A DNA stretch of 64,000 nt. It comes from VBDM01 sp035651815. Lineage in GTDB: Bacteria > Pseudomonadota > Gammaproteobacteria > Burkholderiales > SG8-39. Position 1 is the stretch's first letter. Each line of letters opens with the position of its first letter. The notes under the pieces are model-generated. The model had not been told where the DNA came from, made no database searches, and worked only from the letters and a program-made list of their open reading frames with translations. The stretch covers positions 12,696-76,695 of the forward strand of contig DASRFB010000077.1 of NCBI GenBank assembly GCA_035651815.1, written 5' to 3'. The position numbers were made by a program, and so were the translations under genes. Of the stretch, positions 1-8,153 are shown in pieces.

Positions 1-412
1 CAAGCTGGGCTACGTCGGTTCGTGCTGGACCTCGCCCGGCGTGTTCGCGCTGCGCGTGTTCGGCTCCAAGGGCCTCATGCACTACGAGATCGACTTCGGC
101 ACCTGGGACACGCCGCATCTTCTCCACAAGAGCGCGACGCTCTACATCCAGCGCGGCAAGGACGGCCACGCCAAGCGCGAGGTCCTGCCGGTGCCCGAGA
201 GCGACATGTTCCGCGCCGAGCTCGAGATGTTCGCCGAGAGCTGCCGCACCGGACGCTCGGGCGAGCTCACCGCCCACAACGGCAACGTCGCGCTCGCCGC
301 GGTCTACGCGGCCCTGCGCTCGATCGAGCGCAGGGGCCAGGCCGTGACGCTCGCCGAAGTGATCGACGAGACGCGCGAGAAGATCGCCGCGCGCGCGCAG
401 CGCGCCGCCTGA
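1..412 (+). CDS. Gfo/Idh/MocA-family oxidoreductase, C-terminal part (truncated by window edge)
   Basis: The reading frame is open from base 2 and ends at the TGA at 410-412, so only the last ~136 residues are seen. The visible part has the look of the C-terminal alpha/beta substrate domain of Gfo/Idh/MocA NAD(P)-dependent oxidoreductases: a strand segment (FALRVFGSKGLMHYEIDFGT), a stretch of the type FRAELEMFAESCRTGR that in this family follows the sheet, and an ending of the type AALRSIERRGQAVTL. The Rossmann fold and the catalytic EKP-type motif would lie upstream, so the assignment rests on the tail alone. It is the first gene of a tightly packed run: the next start is 12 bases downstream, behind a GAGAGGAG ribosome site. 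Substrate unknown; a sugar, polyol or aromatic derivative is possible. Confidence 0.65.
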   Translation, partial: KLGYVGSCWTSPGVFALRVFGSKGLMHYEIDFGTWDTPHLLHKSATLYIQRGKDGHAKREVLPVPESDMFRAELEMFAESCRTGRSGELTAHNGNVALAAVYAALRSIERRGQAVTLAEVIDETREKIAARAQRAA

Positions 413-423
413 GAGGAGCACGC

Positions 424-1230
424 ATGAGCGCCCCGAGCCGCTATTTCTGGGAGCTGACGCAGCCCGAGATCGCCGCGCAGTTCCGGCGCAACCCCCTCGT
501 GATCCTCCCCGCGGGGAGCGTCGAGCAGCACGGACCGCACCTGCCGACGGGCACCGACATCTTCGCCTCCAACGTGATCGGCCACGCGGTGGCCGAGCGC
601 ATGGACGGCGTGGTGCTCCCCGGGGGCCCGCTCGGCGTCACGCCGATGCACATGCCGTTCGAGGGAACGATCACGCTCACGCCCGAGACGTACATGCGCG
701 TCGTGGTCGAGACCTGCGCGGCCACCGCCAAGCACGGCGCGAAATATCTGCTGGTCCTCAACTGGCACGAGGGCAACATCCCGTCGCTCGCGATCGCGGC
801 CGAGTCGCTGCACCGCGAGCACGGCATGACGGTGCTCACCGTGCAGGCCTGCTACGTCGCGGCCGATCTCTACGGCAAGGACTGCGGCGGGCTCACGCAC
901 GGCGGCGAGATCGAGGCGCTCGCGGTGCTCGCCTACCGGCCCGACCTCGTGCACCTCGACCGCATCGACGACTCGTCGGATCATTCGCACGGCCGCAAGT
1001 GGGACAAGCTGCGCCGCACGCGCAGCTTCCAGCCGGTACTGCGCGACATCCGCACCATCGCCCCGACGGGCTGGTACGGCGCGCCCGAGCACGCCACCGT
1101 GGACAAGGGGGTGAAGATGCTGGCCGACATCGCCGATGCCATCGCGAAGGAAGCCAAGGAGCTCTTCCGCATGCTCGACGAGGCGCAGGGCGGAACCGCC
1201 GAGGTGAAGCACCTCAAGGTCGCGCTCTGA
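424..1230 (+). CDS. creatininase-family amidohydrolase
   Basis: This 268-residue cytoplasmic protein belongs to the creatininase/MftE fold family, metal-dependent enzymes that open cyclic amides or cleave peptide-like amides. The signature GSVEQHGPHLPTGTD lies at residues 31-45, placing the expected metal ligands at Glu34, His36 and Asp45, the same spacing as creatininase. A second ligand segment is NWHEGN at 113-118 (NGHGGN in the family, so Gly to Trp/Glu changes are present), and HGGEIEA near 159-165 supplies the last Glu. Start: ATG at 424 behind GAGAGGAG with ideal spacing. The stop shares one base with the next ATG (TGATG at 1228-1232), so it is translationally coupled to the cupin. Family is confident; the true substrate is not creatinine by necessity, and the oxidoreductase and dehydrogenase neighbours suggest catabolism of a small amide or lactam. 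Confidence 0.85.
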   Translation: MSAPSRYFWELTQPEIAAQFRRNPLVILPAGSVEQHGPHLPTGTDIFASNVIGHAVAERMDGVVLPGGPLGVTPMHMPFEGTITLTPETYMRVVVETCAATAKHGAKYLLVLNWHEGNIPSLAIAAESLHREHGMTVLTVQACYVAADLYGKDCGGLTHGGEIEALAVLAYRPDLVHLDRIDDSSDHSHGRKWDKLRRTRSFQPVLRDIRTIAPTGWYGAPEHATVDKGVKMLADIADAIAKEAKELFRMLDEAQGGTAEVKHLKVAL

Positions 1231-1598
1231 TGGCGCGCGTCGTCAAACCCGCTCAGGCGCGCGAGCTCGGGCTCCCCGGGCGGCGCTCGCTCGAGATCGT
1301 GTCGGGCGCGAGCGGGTCGCACGCCGTGACGCTGCGGCGCGTCGAGATCGCCGTGCCGAATCCGGGCGACGCGCTCCGCGGGCGTCATTTTCATGCCGAC
1401 ACCGAGGAGTGCATCTACGTGCTGTCGGGACAGGGGCGCACCGAGTCCGACAGCGGCGACCACGAGCTGCGCGCCGGCGACACGATCCTGATTCCCGCGG
1501 GCGAGACGCACGTGACCCGCAACACGGGCAGCGAGCCGCTGGTGCTGCTGTGCTTCTTTCCGACGGCGCGCGTCGTCAACCGCGACCTCGGGAAGTGA
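1230..1598 (+). CDS. small cupin-domain protein
   Basis: A 122-residue single cupin. Motif 1 is seen as GRHFHADTEECIYVLSGQG (the G-x5-H-x-H type with a Glu in the expected third-ligand place), and motif 2 as AGDTILIPAGETHVTRN, with the last His. A metal centre is therefore possible, and such small cupins act as isomerases, epimerases or dioxygenases, or simply bind ligand. Its start overlaps the creatininase stop by one base and its own stop TGA (1596-1598) overlaps the GTG of the next gene (1595-1597), so it sits inside a translationally coupled chain and probably acts in the same pathway. The start ATG at 1230 is the one that fits the coupling; an upstream extension would run through the neighbouring gene. 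Confidence 0.8.
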   Translation: MARVVKPAQARELGLPGRRSLEIVSGASGSHAVTLRRVEIAVPNPGDALRGRHFHADTEECIYVLSGQGRTESDSGDHELRAGDTILIPAGETHVTRNTGSEPLVLLCFFPTARVVNRDLGK

Positions 1599-2560
1599 CG
1601 CACGCCGTCCTCTGTCTCCGTCCGCGCGCCGACTTCGAGCGCGTCGACGCGCTTCCGCCCGGGTCGCTCGAGGTCTCGTACGGCAAGCCCGACGATCCGC
1701 AGCTCTCCGCGATGGTCGCGCGCTCGCGCGCGCTGGTGATCCCCGCGGTCGGCGGAAAGCTCGCGGCGCCGCTGTTCGAGGGCGCTCGCCTCGCGCTGGT
1801 GCAGGTCACGGGCGCCGGCGTCGACCGCCTCGACGCCGGCGCGATGAAGCGCCTCGGCATCCCGGTCGCCAACGTCCCGGGCGGCAGCAATGCGGCGGTG
1901 GCCGAGTACGTGGTCACCACCGCCTCGCTGCTGCTGCGGCGCTTCGCGTGGGCCGACGCCGAGATCCGGGCCGGCAACTACGCGGCTTTCCGCGCGCGCA
2001 TGCTCGCCGACAACCTCGCGGGCCTCGACGGCCTCACCGTCGGGCTGGTCGGCCTCGGCGCGATCGGGCTGGCGGTCGCGGCGGCTTTCGAGCGCGCCGG
2101 GTGCCGCGTCGTCTATCACGATCCGGCACCGCGCGAGGCGCCGGGCGCGCGCCGCGTCGGCCTCGACGAGCTGCTCGCGGTCTCGGACGTCGTCAGCGTG
2201 CACGTGCCGCTCGCGCCCGAGACCACCGGCCTCGTCGGAGAGCGGCAGCTCGCCGCGATGAAGCCGGGCGCCGTGCTCGTCCAGGCATCGCGCGGCGGCG
2301 TGGTGGACGAGGCCGCGCTCGCGCGCGCGCTCGAGTCGGGGCGCCTCGGCGGCGCCGCGGTCGACGTCTACTCGAGCGAGCCGCCCGCTTCGGACCATCC
2401 GCTGCTCGCGCTGCGGGGCGACGCGGCGAGAAGGCTGCTGCTGACGCCGCACGTCGCGGGCGTCACGCGTCAATCCTCGGCGCTCCTCTTCCGGAGCGCC
2501 TGGGCCAACGTCGAGCGGGTGCTCGTCAAGGGCGAACCGCCGCATCATCGCGTCTACTGA
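1595..2560 (+). CDS. D-isomer-specific 2-hydroxyacid dehydrogenase
   Basis: This 321-residue protein reduces 2-oxoacids or oxidises D-2-hydroxyacids with NAD(P). The nucleotide-binding glycine motif is GLVGLGAIG (about 150-158), followed by an acidic residue near HDPAP (175-180) where coenzyme choice is made. The catalytic triad of the family is in place: Arg233 in ASRGGVVDE, Glu262 in YSSEPP and His286 in TPHVAG. Start is a GTG at 1595 overlapping the cupin stop (GTGA). Length fits the family (310-340). It closes the chain of coupled enzyme genes and is followed, after 26 bases, by a Bug periplasmic binding protein, which suggests that a carboxylic acid is taken up and processed. Function within the family (glyoxylate/hydroxypyruvate, phosphoglycerate or other) cannot be told. 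Confidence 0.88.
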   Translation: MTHAVLCLRPRADFERVDALPPGSLEVSYGKPDDPQLSAMVARSRALVIPAVGGKLAAPLFEGARLALVQVTGAGVDRLDAGAMKRLGIPVANVPGGSNAAVAEYVVTTASLLLRRFAWADAEIRAGNYAAFRARMLADNLAGLDGLTVGLVGLGAIGLAVAAAFERAGCRVVYHDPAPREAPGARRVGLDELLAVSDVVSVHVPLAPETTGLVGERQLAAMKPGAVLVQASRGGVVDEAALARALESGRLGGAAVDVYSSEPPASDHPLLALRGDAARRLLLTPHVAGVTRQSSALLFRSAWANVERVLVKGEPPHHRVY

Positions 2561-2586
2561 GGCGTCTTTTTGAGAGGAGAACCGAA

Positions 2587-3555
2587 ATGAGACTCGCATC
2601 GAAGTGCGTCCCGCTCCTGCTGCTCGCGCTCCTCGCGCAGACGGCGCTCGCGCAGAGCGACTACCCGCGCCGCCCGATCAAGATGATCCTGCCCAACGCG
2701 CCGGGCAGCTCGAACGACACGCTCTCGCGCGTGCTCGGCGCGCGCATGGGCGACGTCATCGGCCAGCAGATCGTGATCGAGAACCAGGCGGGCGCGAGCG
2801 GCCTGATCGGCATGGAGTCGACCAAAAACTCTGCGCCCGACGGCTACACCATCGCCTCGGCGTCGCCCTCGGGCATGACCATCGCGCCGAACCTCAGGAA
2901 GAGCCTGCCGTACGATCCGCTCAAGGACTTCGAGTTCGTCTCGATGTTCGCGGTGCTGCCGAACATGCTCGTGGTGACGCCGTCGCTGCCGGTGAAGAGC
3001 ACGAAGGAGCTGATCGACTGGTGCAAGTCGCATCCCGGCCAGATCAACATGGCCTCCGCGGGCCCCGGCTCGCAGAGCCACCTCGCCGGCGCGATGATGC
3101 AGGTGATGGGCCACTTCGAGTCGGTGCACGTGCCGTACAAGGGCGGCGGCGCCTCGGTGCTCTCGGTGATGACGGGCGAGTCGCAGTGGACGATCACACC
3201 GGCATCCGCGGCCATCGGCCACGTGAGGAGCGGCAAGCTGCGCGCGCTCGCGCAGAGCCTGCCGCAGCGCACGCCGCTGCTCCCGGGCCTGCCGCCGGTG
3301 GCCGAGACGATCCCCGGCTTCAGCTACAGCGCCTGGAACGGGCTGGTCACGCCGAAGGACACGCCGCGTCCGGTCATCGAGAAGCTGCGCGCCGCGCTCG
3401 TGAAGACGCTCGCGCTGCCGGAGGTCAAGGCCGCGATCGAGAAGCAGGGTGCCGAGATCGTGACCGACACGCCCGAGGAGTTCAGGAAGCTGGTCGAGGA
3501 CGAGATCCGCGAGACCGGCAAGGTCGTGAAGGCGGCCGGCCTCAAGATCCAGTGA
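2587..3555 (+). CDS. Bug/TctC-family periplasmic substrate-binding protein (1)
   Basis: A 322-residue exported protein of the Bug (Bordetella uptake gene)/TctC family, the periplasmic receptors of tripartite tricarboxylate transporters, which bind small carboxylates, amino acids or nicotinate-like acids in a two-lobed fold. Signal peptide at 1-22 (cut after ALA). Family landmarks follow: YPRRPIKMILPNAPGSSND after the cut, QQIVIENQAGASG, APDGYT, YDPLKDF, and HVPYKGGG. The glycine-rich loop is PNAPGSSND rather than the usual PFPPGGSTD, which may alter ligand choice. Start: ATG at 2587 behind GAGAGGAG. It is the last gene of the upstream catabolic run, which hints that its ligand is the pathway substrate. 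No TctA/TctB membrane genes lie in the window. Confidence 0.92.
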   Translation: MRLASKCVPLLLLALLAQTALAQSDYPRRPIKMILPNAPGSSNDTLSRVLGARMGDVIGQQIVIENQAGASGLIGMESTKNSAPDGYTIASASPSGMTIAPNLRKSLPYDPLKDFEFVSMFAVLPNMLVVTPSLPVKSTKELIDWCKSHPGQINMASAGPGSQSHLAGAMMQVMGHFESVHVPYKGGGASVLSVMTGESQWTITPASAAIGHVRSGKLRALAQSLPQRTPLLPGLPPVAETIPGFSYSAWNGLVTPKDTPRPVIEKLRAALVKTLALPEVKAAIEKQGAEIVTDTPEEFRKLVEDEIRETGKVVKAAGLKIQ

Positions 3556-3571
3556 CGCCCGGCGTTACTGG
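3549..3571. terminator. palindrome over both stop codons of two convergent Bug genes
   Basis: The 23 bases are a near-perfect inverted repeat: the arm CCAGTGACGCC (3549-3559) pairs with GGCGTTACTGG (3561-3571) with one G-T pair, centred on base 3560. It contains the TGA of the plus-strand gene (3553-3555) and the TAA of the minus-strand gene (3565-3567). Ten to eleven pairs with a tiny loop would fold strongly in either transcript, so a bidirectional terminator or 3' end stabiliser is likely. There is no T-run on either side, so it is not a textbook intrinsic terminator. Confidence 0.5.
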
Positions 3572-4548
3572 GGCGTGAACCCGATGTCGCGCACGAGCTT
3601 GCCGTACTTCGCGTAGTCGCTGCGGATCAGCTGCGCGAAGTACTCCGGCGACTCGGCGACCACGATCAGCCCGGCGCCGGTCAGCTTGTCGCTCACGTCC
3701 GGGAGCCGCATCGCGCGGTTGATCTCCTCGTTGACCCTCAGCACGATCGCGCGCGGGGTCGCCGCGGGCGCGACGTAGCCGAACCAGCCGCCCGACTCGT
3801 AGCCCGGCACGGCCTCGGCCGCCGCCGGGGTGTCGGGCCAGAGCGGCACGCGCTTCCTGTTGGTGATCGCGAGCAGCCGCAGGCGTCCCGACTTGACGTG
3901 CGGCGTCAGGCCGGTGATGCCGTCGATGCCCACCTGCACCTGGCCGCCGATGACGTCGGTCGCGATGGCGGCCGAGCCCTTGTACGGCACGTGCGTGAAC
4001 GTGAACCTGCCGAGGATGCGCAAGTGCTCGAACGCGAGATGCGGGAAGCCGCCCTCGCCATTGGTGGCGACCGTCAGCCTCCCCGGGTTCGCCTTCGCGT
4101 AGGCGATCATCCCGCCGATGTCCTTGAACGGCGCGTCCGGGTTCGCGACGATCGCGAGATAGTTGGTGGTCGAGACCGCGACCGGAGCGAAGTCCTTGAG
4201 CGGATCGTAAGGAATGTTCCTGCTCGTGTGCGGCAGCACCACCATGTTGCCGCCCTGTCCGGCGCCGACGGTGTAGCCGTCGCCGGGCGCCTTGGCGACG
4301 AGATCGAGGCCCAGCATGCCGCTCGCGCCCGGCCGGTTCTCGACCAGGATCTGCTGTCCGAGGCGCTCGCTCATCTTGGGACCGATGAGCCGCGACATGA
4401 TGTCCATGGTGTTGCCGGGCGGGAACGGGACGATCAGCCGGATCGGCCGCGAGGGATAAGCGCCTTGGCCCGGAATTTGCGCGCCCGCGGTTCCGACGCA
4501 CAGCGCCAACGCCGCAAGCAGAAACGTGCTCGGCACGAGCGCTCTCAT
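3565..4548 (-). CDS. Bug/TctC-family periplasmic substrate-binding protein (2)
   Basis: A 327-residue Bug protein, convergent with the previous one and separated from it by nine bases. Signal peptide 1-23 (cut after AGA in VGTAGAQIP). It carries YPSRPIRLIVPFPPGNTMD, QQILVENRPGASG, a GDGYT in place of PDGYT, YDPLKDF and HVPYKGSAA. The GNTMD loop differs from the common GGSTD. Start is the ATG at 4548; an upstream in-frame extension lacks a signal-like N-terminus. An 80-base gap separates it from the divergent ABC ATPase. It is not clearly in an operon, so its ligand cannot be guessed from context; the low similarity to protein 1 in the mature part suggests a different ligand rather than a recent duplicate. 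Confidence 0.9.
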   Translation of the reverse strand: MRALVPSTFLLAALALCVGTAGAQIPGQGAYPSRPIRLIVPFPPGNTMDIMSRLIGPKMSERLGQQILVENRPGASGMLGLDLVAKAPGDGYTVGAGQGGNMVVLPHTSRNIPYDPLKDFAPVAVSTTNYLAIVANPDAPFKDIGGMIAYAKANPGRLTVATNGEGGFPHLAFEHLRILGRFTFTHVPYKGSAAIATDVIGGQVQVGIDGITGLTPHVKSGRLRLLAITNRKRVPLWPDTPAAAEAVPGYESGGWFGYVAPAATPRAIVLRVNEEINRAMRLPDVSDKLTGAGLIVVAESPEYFAQLIRSDYAKYGKLVRDIGFTPQ

Positions 4549-4628
4549 GACGCTCCTCGTGAACGGGTTCCTTCGGCATTGTACGTCGTAGCGGCGCGCC
4601 GCACGATTTCGCGTTATCGTCGCGGTCG

Positions 4629-5354
4629 ATGAGCGTCGCAGCCGACCGTCCCCTGATCGAAGCCCGCGGCATCCACACCTACTACGGCTCGAGCCACGTC
4701 CTGCACGGCCTGGATTTTTCCGTCAGCGCCGGCGAGGCGGTGGCGCTGATGGGCCGCAACGGCATGGGCAAGACGACGCTGCTGAAGACGCTGCTCGGCC
4801 TCGTGCGCCCCAGCGCCGGCGCGATCGAGATCAAGGGCCGCGACATGACGCGCGCGGCCCCGCACGCGATCGCCCGCGCGGGCATTGCCTACGTCCCCGA
4901 GGGGCGCGGCATATTCCCCAACCTCACCGTGTGGGAAAACCTGATGATGCCGGCGAGGCGCGGGGGCCAGGGCCGGCGCCACTGGACGCTCGATCGCGTG
5001 CTCGAGTCGTTCCCGCGGCTCGCCGAGCGGCTCGATCACGGCGGGGCGCAGCTCTCGGGCGGCGAGCAGCAGATGCTCGCGATCGGCCGCGCGCTGATGA
5101 CCAATCCGGACGTGCTGCTGCTCGACGAGGCCACCGAGGGCCTCGCCCCGCTGGTCGCTCGTGAGATCTGGGAAATCGTCCGCCGCCTGAAGGACGAGGG
5201 CATGGCTACGGTGATCGTCGACAAGAACGTCGCCGCCGTCTCCGCGGTCGCCGACCGCGCGCTCATCCTGGTCAAGGGGAACGCCGTGTTCTCGGGGAGC
5301 TCGGGCGAGCTGCGCGCGCGGCCCGAGCTGCATCGGCAGCACCTCGGGGTCTAG
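4629..5354 (+). CDS. LivF-like ABC transporter ATP-binding protein, orphan
   Basis: This 241-residue protein is a cytoplasmic ABC ATPase of the branched-chain amino acid (HAAT) class. Walker A GRNGMGKTT at 42-50, signature LSGGEQQ at 142-148, Walker B VLLLDEATEG at 162-171. YVPEGRGIFPNLTVWENL (about 88-105) and the absence of a switch His (IVDKN at 196-200, EQN in LivF) are typical of LivF rather than other ABC ATPases. A complete importer needs LivG, two permeases and a binding protein; none is adjacent, so the gene is an orphan here or serves a distant operon. Start ATG at 4629; the minus-strand Bug gene diverges from it. It ends 8 bases before the convergent hydrolase gene. Confidence 0.85.
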   Translation: MSVAADRPLIEARGIHTYYGSSHVLHGLDFSVSAGEAVALMGRNGMGKTTLLKTLLGLVRPSAGAIEIKGRDMTRAAPHAIARAGIAYVPEGRGIFPNLTVWENLMMPARRGGQGRRHWTLDRVLESFPRLAERLDHGGAQLSGGEQQMLAIGRALMTNPDVLLLDEATEGLAPLVAREIWEIVRRLKDEGMATVIVDKNVAAVSAVADRALILVKGNAVFSGSSGELRARPELHRQHLGV

Positions 5355-5361
5355 GGAAGGA

Positions 5362-7095
5362 CTACGCCGGTATCACGGGCAGCAGCAGCGAAGCCGGCCG
5401 GCCGGCGCCGAAGTGCAGCGTCACCTTGCCGCCGAAGACCTGCGGCGGCCGGTCGGTCTCGTCGTCGTGGGTGAACGGCCCGCATCCGCGCATCGGATTC
5501 TTCATGTTCGAGAGCGTCGCCGGCGCGTCGTCGTGCTCGTAGTCGCGGCCGCGGATCGAGAGCGCGATGCGGTAGCCGGCGGGGACGACGATGCAGGTGG
5601 GCCAGATCTCGACCTCGAGCTCGTACACCTTGCCCGCCTCGAGCGGCTGCTTCTGGTCGTGCGTGTGGAACGGACGGTACGGCAGCGAGCGCCGCGGATC
5701 GAGCTTGCGGTGCGAGCCGCGCAGCCAGCCCTGCGCCACCGGCGTCTTCGGATCGAGCGCGCCCTGGAACAGCACCTCCTTGCCCTTCGGGTCGAACACG
5801 CGCAGCACGGCGAACACGTCGGCGTCGGCGGTCGACGAGGAGAGCGACAGCTTCAGCGACGAAGGCCCGGTGATCTCCATCGGCTTCGCGAGCGGCGGCG
5901 TCGAGAAGGTGAGGCCGTCGCCCATCGCGTCGTAGGCGAGCGACGAGACCGCCTGGACATCGCCCGTGCCCAGCCGCATGCCCCTCGGGTCGAGATGGAA
6001 GCGCGTCCACTTCGTGCGCGCGAGCGGCCATTCGTTCTCCTCGCGCAGCGCGAACTTCTCGCCGGGATGGCGCACGTTGAGGAGCACGCGCGGCTGCCGG
6101 TCCCAGCCGTTCTTCTCCTCCTTCAGGAAATGGGCGAAGAAGCGCTTCTGCAGCTTCACGCCGTAGTCGGTGTAGAACGGCGCCCAGTGCGAGCCGCCGT
6201 GCACCTCGAGCCACTTCTGCTTCGTCCCGGCGAACACGAAGCCCTCGAAGTTGCCGCGCGAGTGCAGCCCCTGGCCGCCCCAGTTCGCCGCCGAGAGCAG
6301 CGGCACGTTCACCCGCGACAGGTCGGGCGAGCGCTCCGCGTAATAGCGGTCCCACAGCTCGCGCGACAGGAACGCCTGCCACATGTCCTCGCGGTTCTTC
6401 GCGAGCTCGTCGGGCGGCAGCGTCTCGGGCCCGCAGACGAGCTCGCCGGTCACGCGGCTATGCGCGCCGCGCGTGCCCTGCCCGTGCTGCACCGTCTTCA
6501 CCTGCATGTCCTGCCAGTTCTTGCGGAAGCTGCAGATGATGCCGCCGTGGCGGGCGCTCTCGCGGTAGGCGTCGTTCCAGCCTTCCCAGACGCAGATGGC
6601 GGCGAGGTGCGGTGGGTTCGCCGCGGCGGCACGCCACTGGTTGCTGGCGTAATACGAGATGCCGTTCATGCCGACCTTGCCCGAGCACCAGGCTTGAGCC
6701 GCGGCCCACTCGATGCACAGGTAGATGTCGTGCGTCTCGCGCGCGTTGTTGTGGCACAGGAACCCCGGCGAGCGCCCGGCGCCGCGCGAGTCGACGCGGA
6801 CGCAGGCGTAGCCGTCGGGCACCCACTTCTCGGGATCGACGACCTCCCAGTTCGCGTAGCGGTTGGAGGAGCCCGCGACCGCGTCGGGATAGTCGCGCGC
6901 CATGATCTCCCACGCCGTCTTGTAGCCGTCCTGGAACGCCAAGCCCTTGCCGTACGGACCGTAGCTGAGGATCACCGGATAGCGCCCTTCCGCCTCGGGC
7001 CGGAACACGTCGGCGCGCAGCACCAGGCCGTCGTCCATCGTGATCGGCACGTCCCATTCGACCCTCATGCCGTCGCGGACCTCGGACTGGCTCAC
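5362..7095 (-). CDS. CocE/NonD-family serine hydrolase (X-Pro dipeptidyl-peptidase type)
   Basis: A 577-residue protein of the S15/CocE family: an alpha/beta-hydrolase core with a C-terminal jelly-roll. MDDGLVLRADVFRP (20-33), the RGxGxS block DSRGAGRSPG (102-111) and the nucleophile elbow GISYYAS at 145-151 (Ser147) mark the core; the C-terminal domain has LSLSSSTADADVFAVLRVFDP and the IRGRDYEHDD-type stretch of the jelly-roll. No signal peptide, so cytoplasmic. Members cleave esters or amides such as cocaine, glutaryl-7-ACA or acylated amino acids; the substrate here is unknown. The GTG start at 7095 overlaps the upstream amidohydrolase stop (GTGA), so the two are co-translated and probably act in sequence on one compound. 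The ends of this gene and the LivF gene are 7 bases apart. Confidence 0.88.
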   Translation of the reverse strand: MSQSEVRDGMRVEWDVPITMDDGLVLRADVFRPEAEGRYPVILSYGPYGKGLAFQDGYKTAWEIMARDYPDAVAGSSNRYANWEVVDPEKWVPDGYACVRVDSRGAGRSPGFLCHNNARETHDIYLCIEWAAAQAWCSGKVGMNGISYYASNQWRAAAANPPHLAAICVWEGWNDAYRESARHGGIICSFRKNWQDMQVKTVQHGQGTRGAHSRVTGELVCGPETLPPDELAKNREDMWQAFLSRELWDRYYAERSPDLSRVNVPLLSAANWGGQGLHSRGNFEGFVFAGTKQKWLEVHGGSHWAPFYTDYGVKLQKRFFAHFLKEEKNGWDRQPRVLLNVRHPGEKFALREENEWPLARTKWTRFHLDPRGMRLGTGDVQAVSSLAYDAMGDGLTFSTPPLAKPMEITGPSSLKLSLSSSTADADVFAVLRVFDPKGKEVLFQGALDPKTPVAQGWLRGSHRKLDPRRSLPYRPFHTHDQKQPLEAGKVYELEVEIWPTCIVVPAGYRIALSIRGRDYEHDDAPATLSNMKNPMRGCGPFTHDDETDRPPQVFGGKVTLHFGAGRPASLLLPVIPA

Positions 7096-8078
7096 GACGC
7101 GCTCCGGATCCCGAGCAAGCGCTCGGCGTTGCGGTGCGCGATCTTCTCGCGGTCGCCCTCGCTGATCGAGATCTTCCTCAGGAACTCGGCCGCCGTCGTG
7201 TTCGCCTCATAGGGCCAGTCCGCGGCGAACAGGATGTTGTCCGCGCCGAGCGCGAGCAGCGTGCACACGAACGCGGGCTCGTACCAATTGCCGCTGGTGG
7301 TGACGAGGAGATTGTCGCGCAGGTACTCGAGCGGGCGCTTCGCGAGGCCGCGGCGCGCGGCGGCGCGCCCGGCGTGATCGTCGAGGCGGTGCATCGCGAA
7401 CGGCAGGCCTTCGCCGAGGTGCCCGAGGATGATCTTCAGGCGCGGGTACGCGTCGAACACGCCGGCGAACACGATGCGCAGGAAGTGGCAGCTGGTATCG
7501 ATCGCGAAGCCCCAGGCGGCGCGCGCCAGCTCCTCATAGCCCTTGAAATAGGACTCGAGCGCCTTGGGATGCGCGAGCGTCGGATGCAGGTAGATCGGCA
7601 CGCCGAGCGCCTCGGCGCGCTCGAACACCGGCCAGTACTTGCGCTCGTCCAGGAACTCGCCCTGCTGGTGGCCGTGGATCATCGCGCCGCGGAAGCCGAG
7701 CTTACGCACGCAGCGCTCGAGCTCGTCGGCGGCGGCCGCGGGATCGGCGGTCGGCAGCGCGGCGAAGCCCTCGAAGCGGCCCGGATGCGCCCGCATCGCC
7801 TCGTGCAGGCGGTCGTTCGCGTCGCGCGCCATCGGCATCGCGACGTCCCTCGCGAAGCCCTGCGGACCGGGCGAGCCGAACGACAATACCTGCACGTCGA
7901 TGCCTGCGGCATCCATGGCGGCGATCCGGCGCGCACCGAGCTCGCCCAGCTCGGCGGCGATGTCGTGCCCGAGCTGCTCGCTGCGGGAGGTCAGGTAGAA
8001 GTTGCGGAACTCGTTCGCCGGCACCTGCTGCCGGTACATCGCGGTGGTGTAGTGCTCCTCGATCGCTATGGTTCTCAT
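7092..8078 (-). CDS. amidohydrolase-family protein (ACMSD/resorcylate decarboxylase-like)
   Basis: A 328-residue metal-dependent amidohydrolase of the ACMSD clan, whose members decarboxylate or hydrolyse aromatic and related acids. The N-terminal metal motif is EEHY (7-10), the E-x-H form found in 2,6-dihydroxybenzoate-type decarboxylases instead of H-x-H. Further family marks are HPTLAHP, the GHLGEGLPF box, and FAADWPYE with the last catalytic Asp, followed by NAERLLGI at the end. Start chosen at the ATG 8078, behind AGGAG at about 8090-8094; a 10-residue longer frame from 8108 lacks the family N-terminus. Four-base overlap with the CocE hydrolase suggests a two-step route: ester or amide cleavage and then decarboxylation or ring hydrolysis. 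Substrate not identifiable. Confidence 0.85.
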   Translation of the reverse strand: MRTIAIEEHYTTAMYRQQVPANEFRNFYLTSRSEQLGHDIAAELGELGARRIAAMDAAGIDVQVLSFGSPGPQGFARDVAMPMARDANDRLHEAMRAHPGRFEGFAALPTADPAAAADELERCVRKLGFRGAMIHGHQQGEFLDERKYWPVFERAEALGVPIYLHPTLAHPKALESYFKGYEELARAAWGFAIDTSCHFLRIVFAGVFDAYPRLKIILGHLGEGLPFAMHRLDDHAGRAAARRGLAKRPLEYLRDNLLVTTSGNWYEPAFVCTLLALGADNILFAADWPYEANTTAAEFLRKISISEGDREKIAHRNAERLLGIRSAS

Positions 8079-8153
8079 GACCGTCCGGACTCCTCTCGCG
8101 GACGGCAATGGTAACCCGCCGGGCGGCGGGGCGGCGCCGGAATCGGGCTCGGG

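Noticed and set aside
5413..7212. 599-codon plus-strand frame opposite the CocE-type hydrolase
   Set aside because: The minus-strand frame carries the nucleophile elbow and jelly-roll blocks; the plus-strand one has no recognisable motif.
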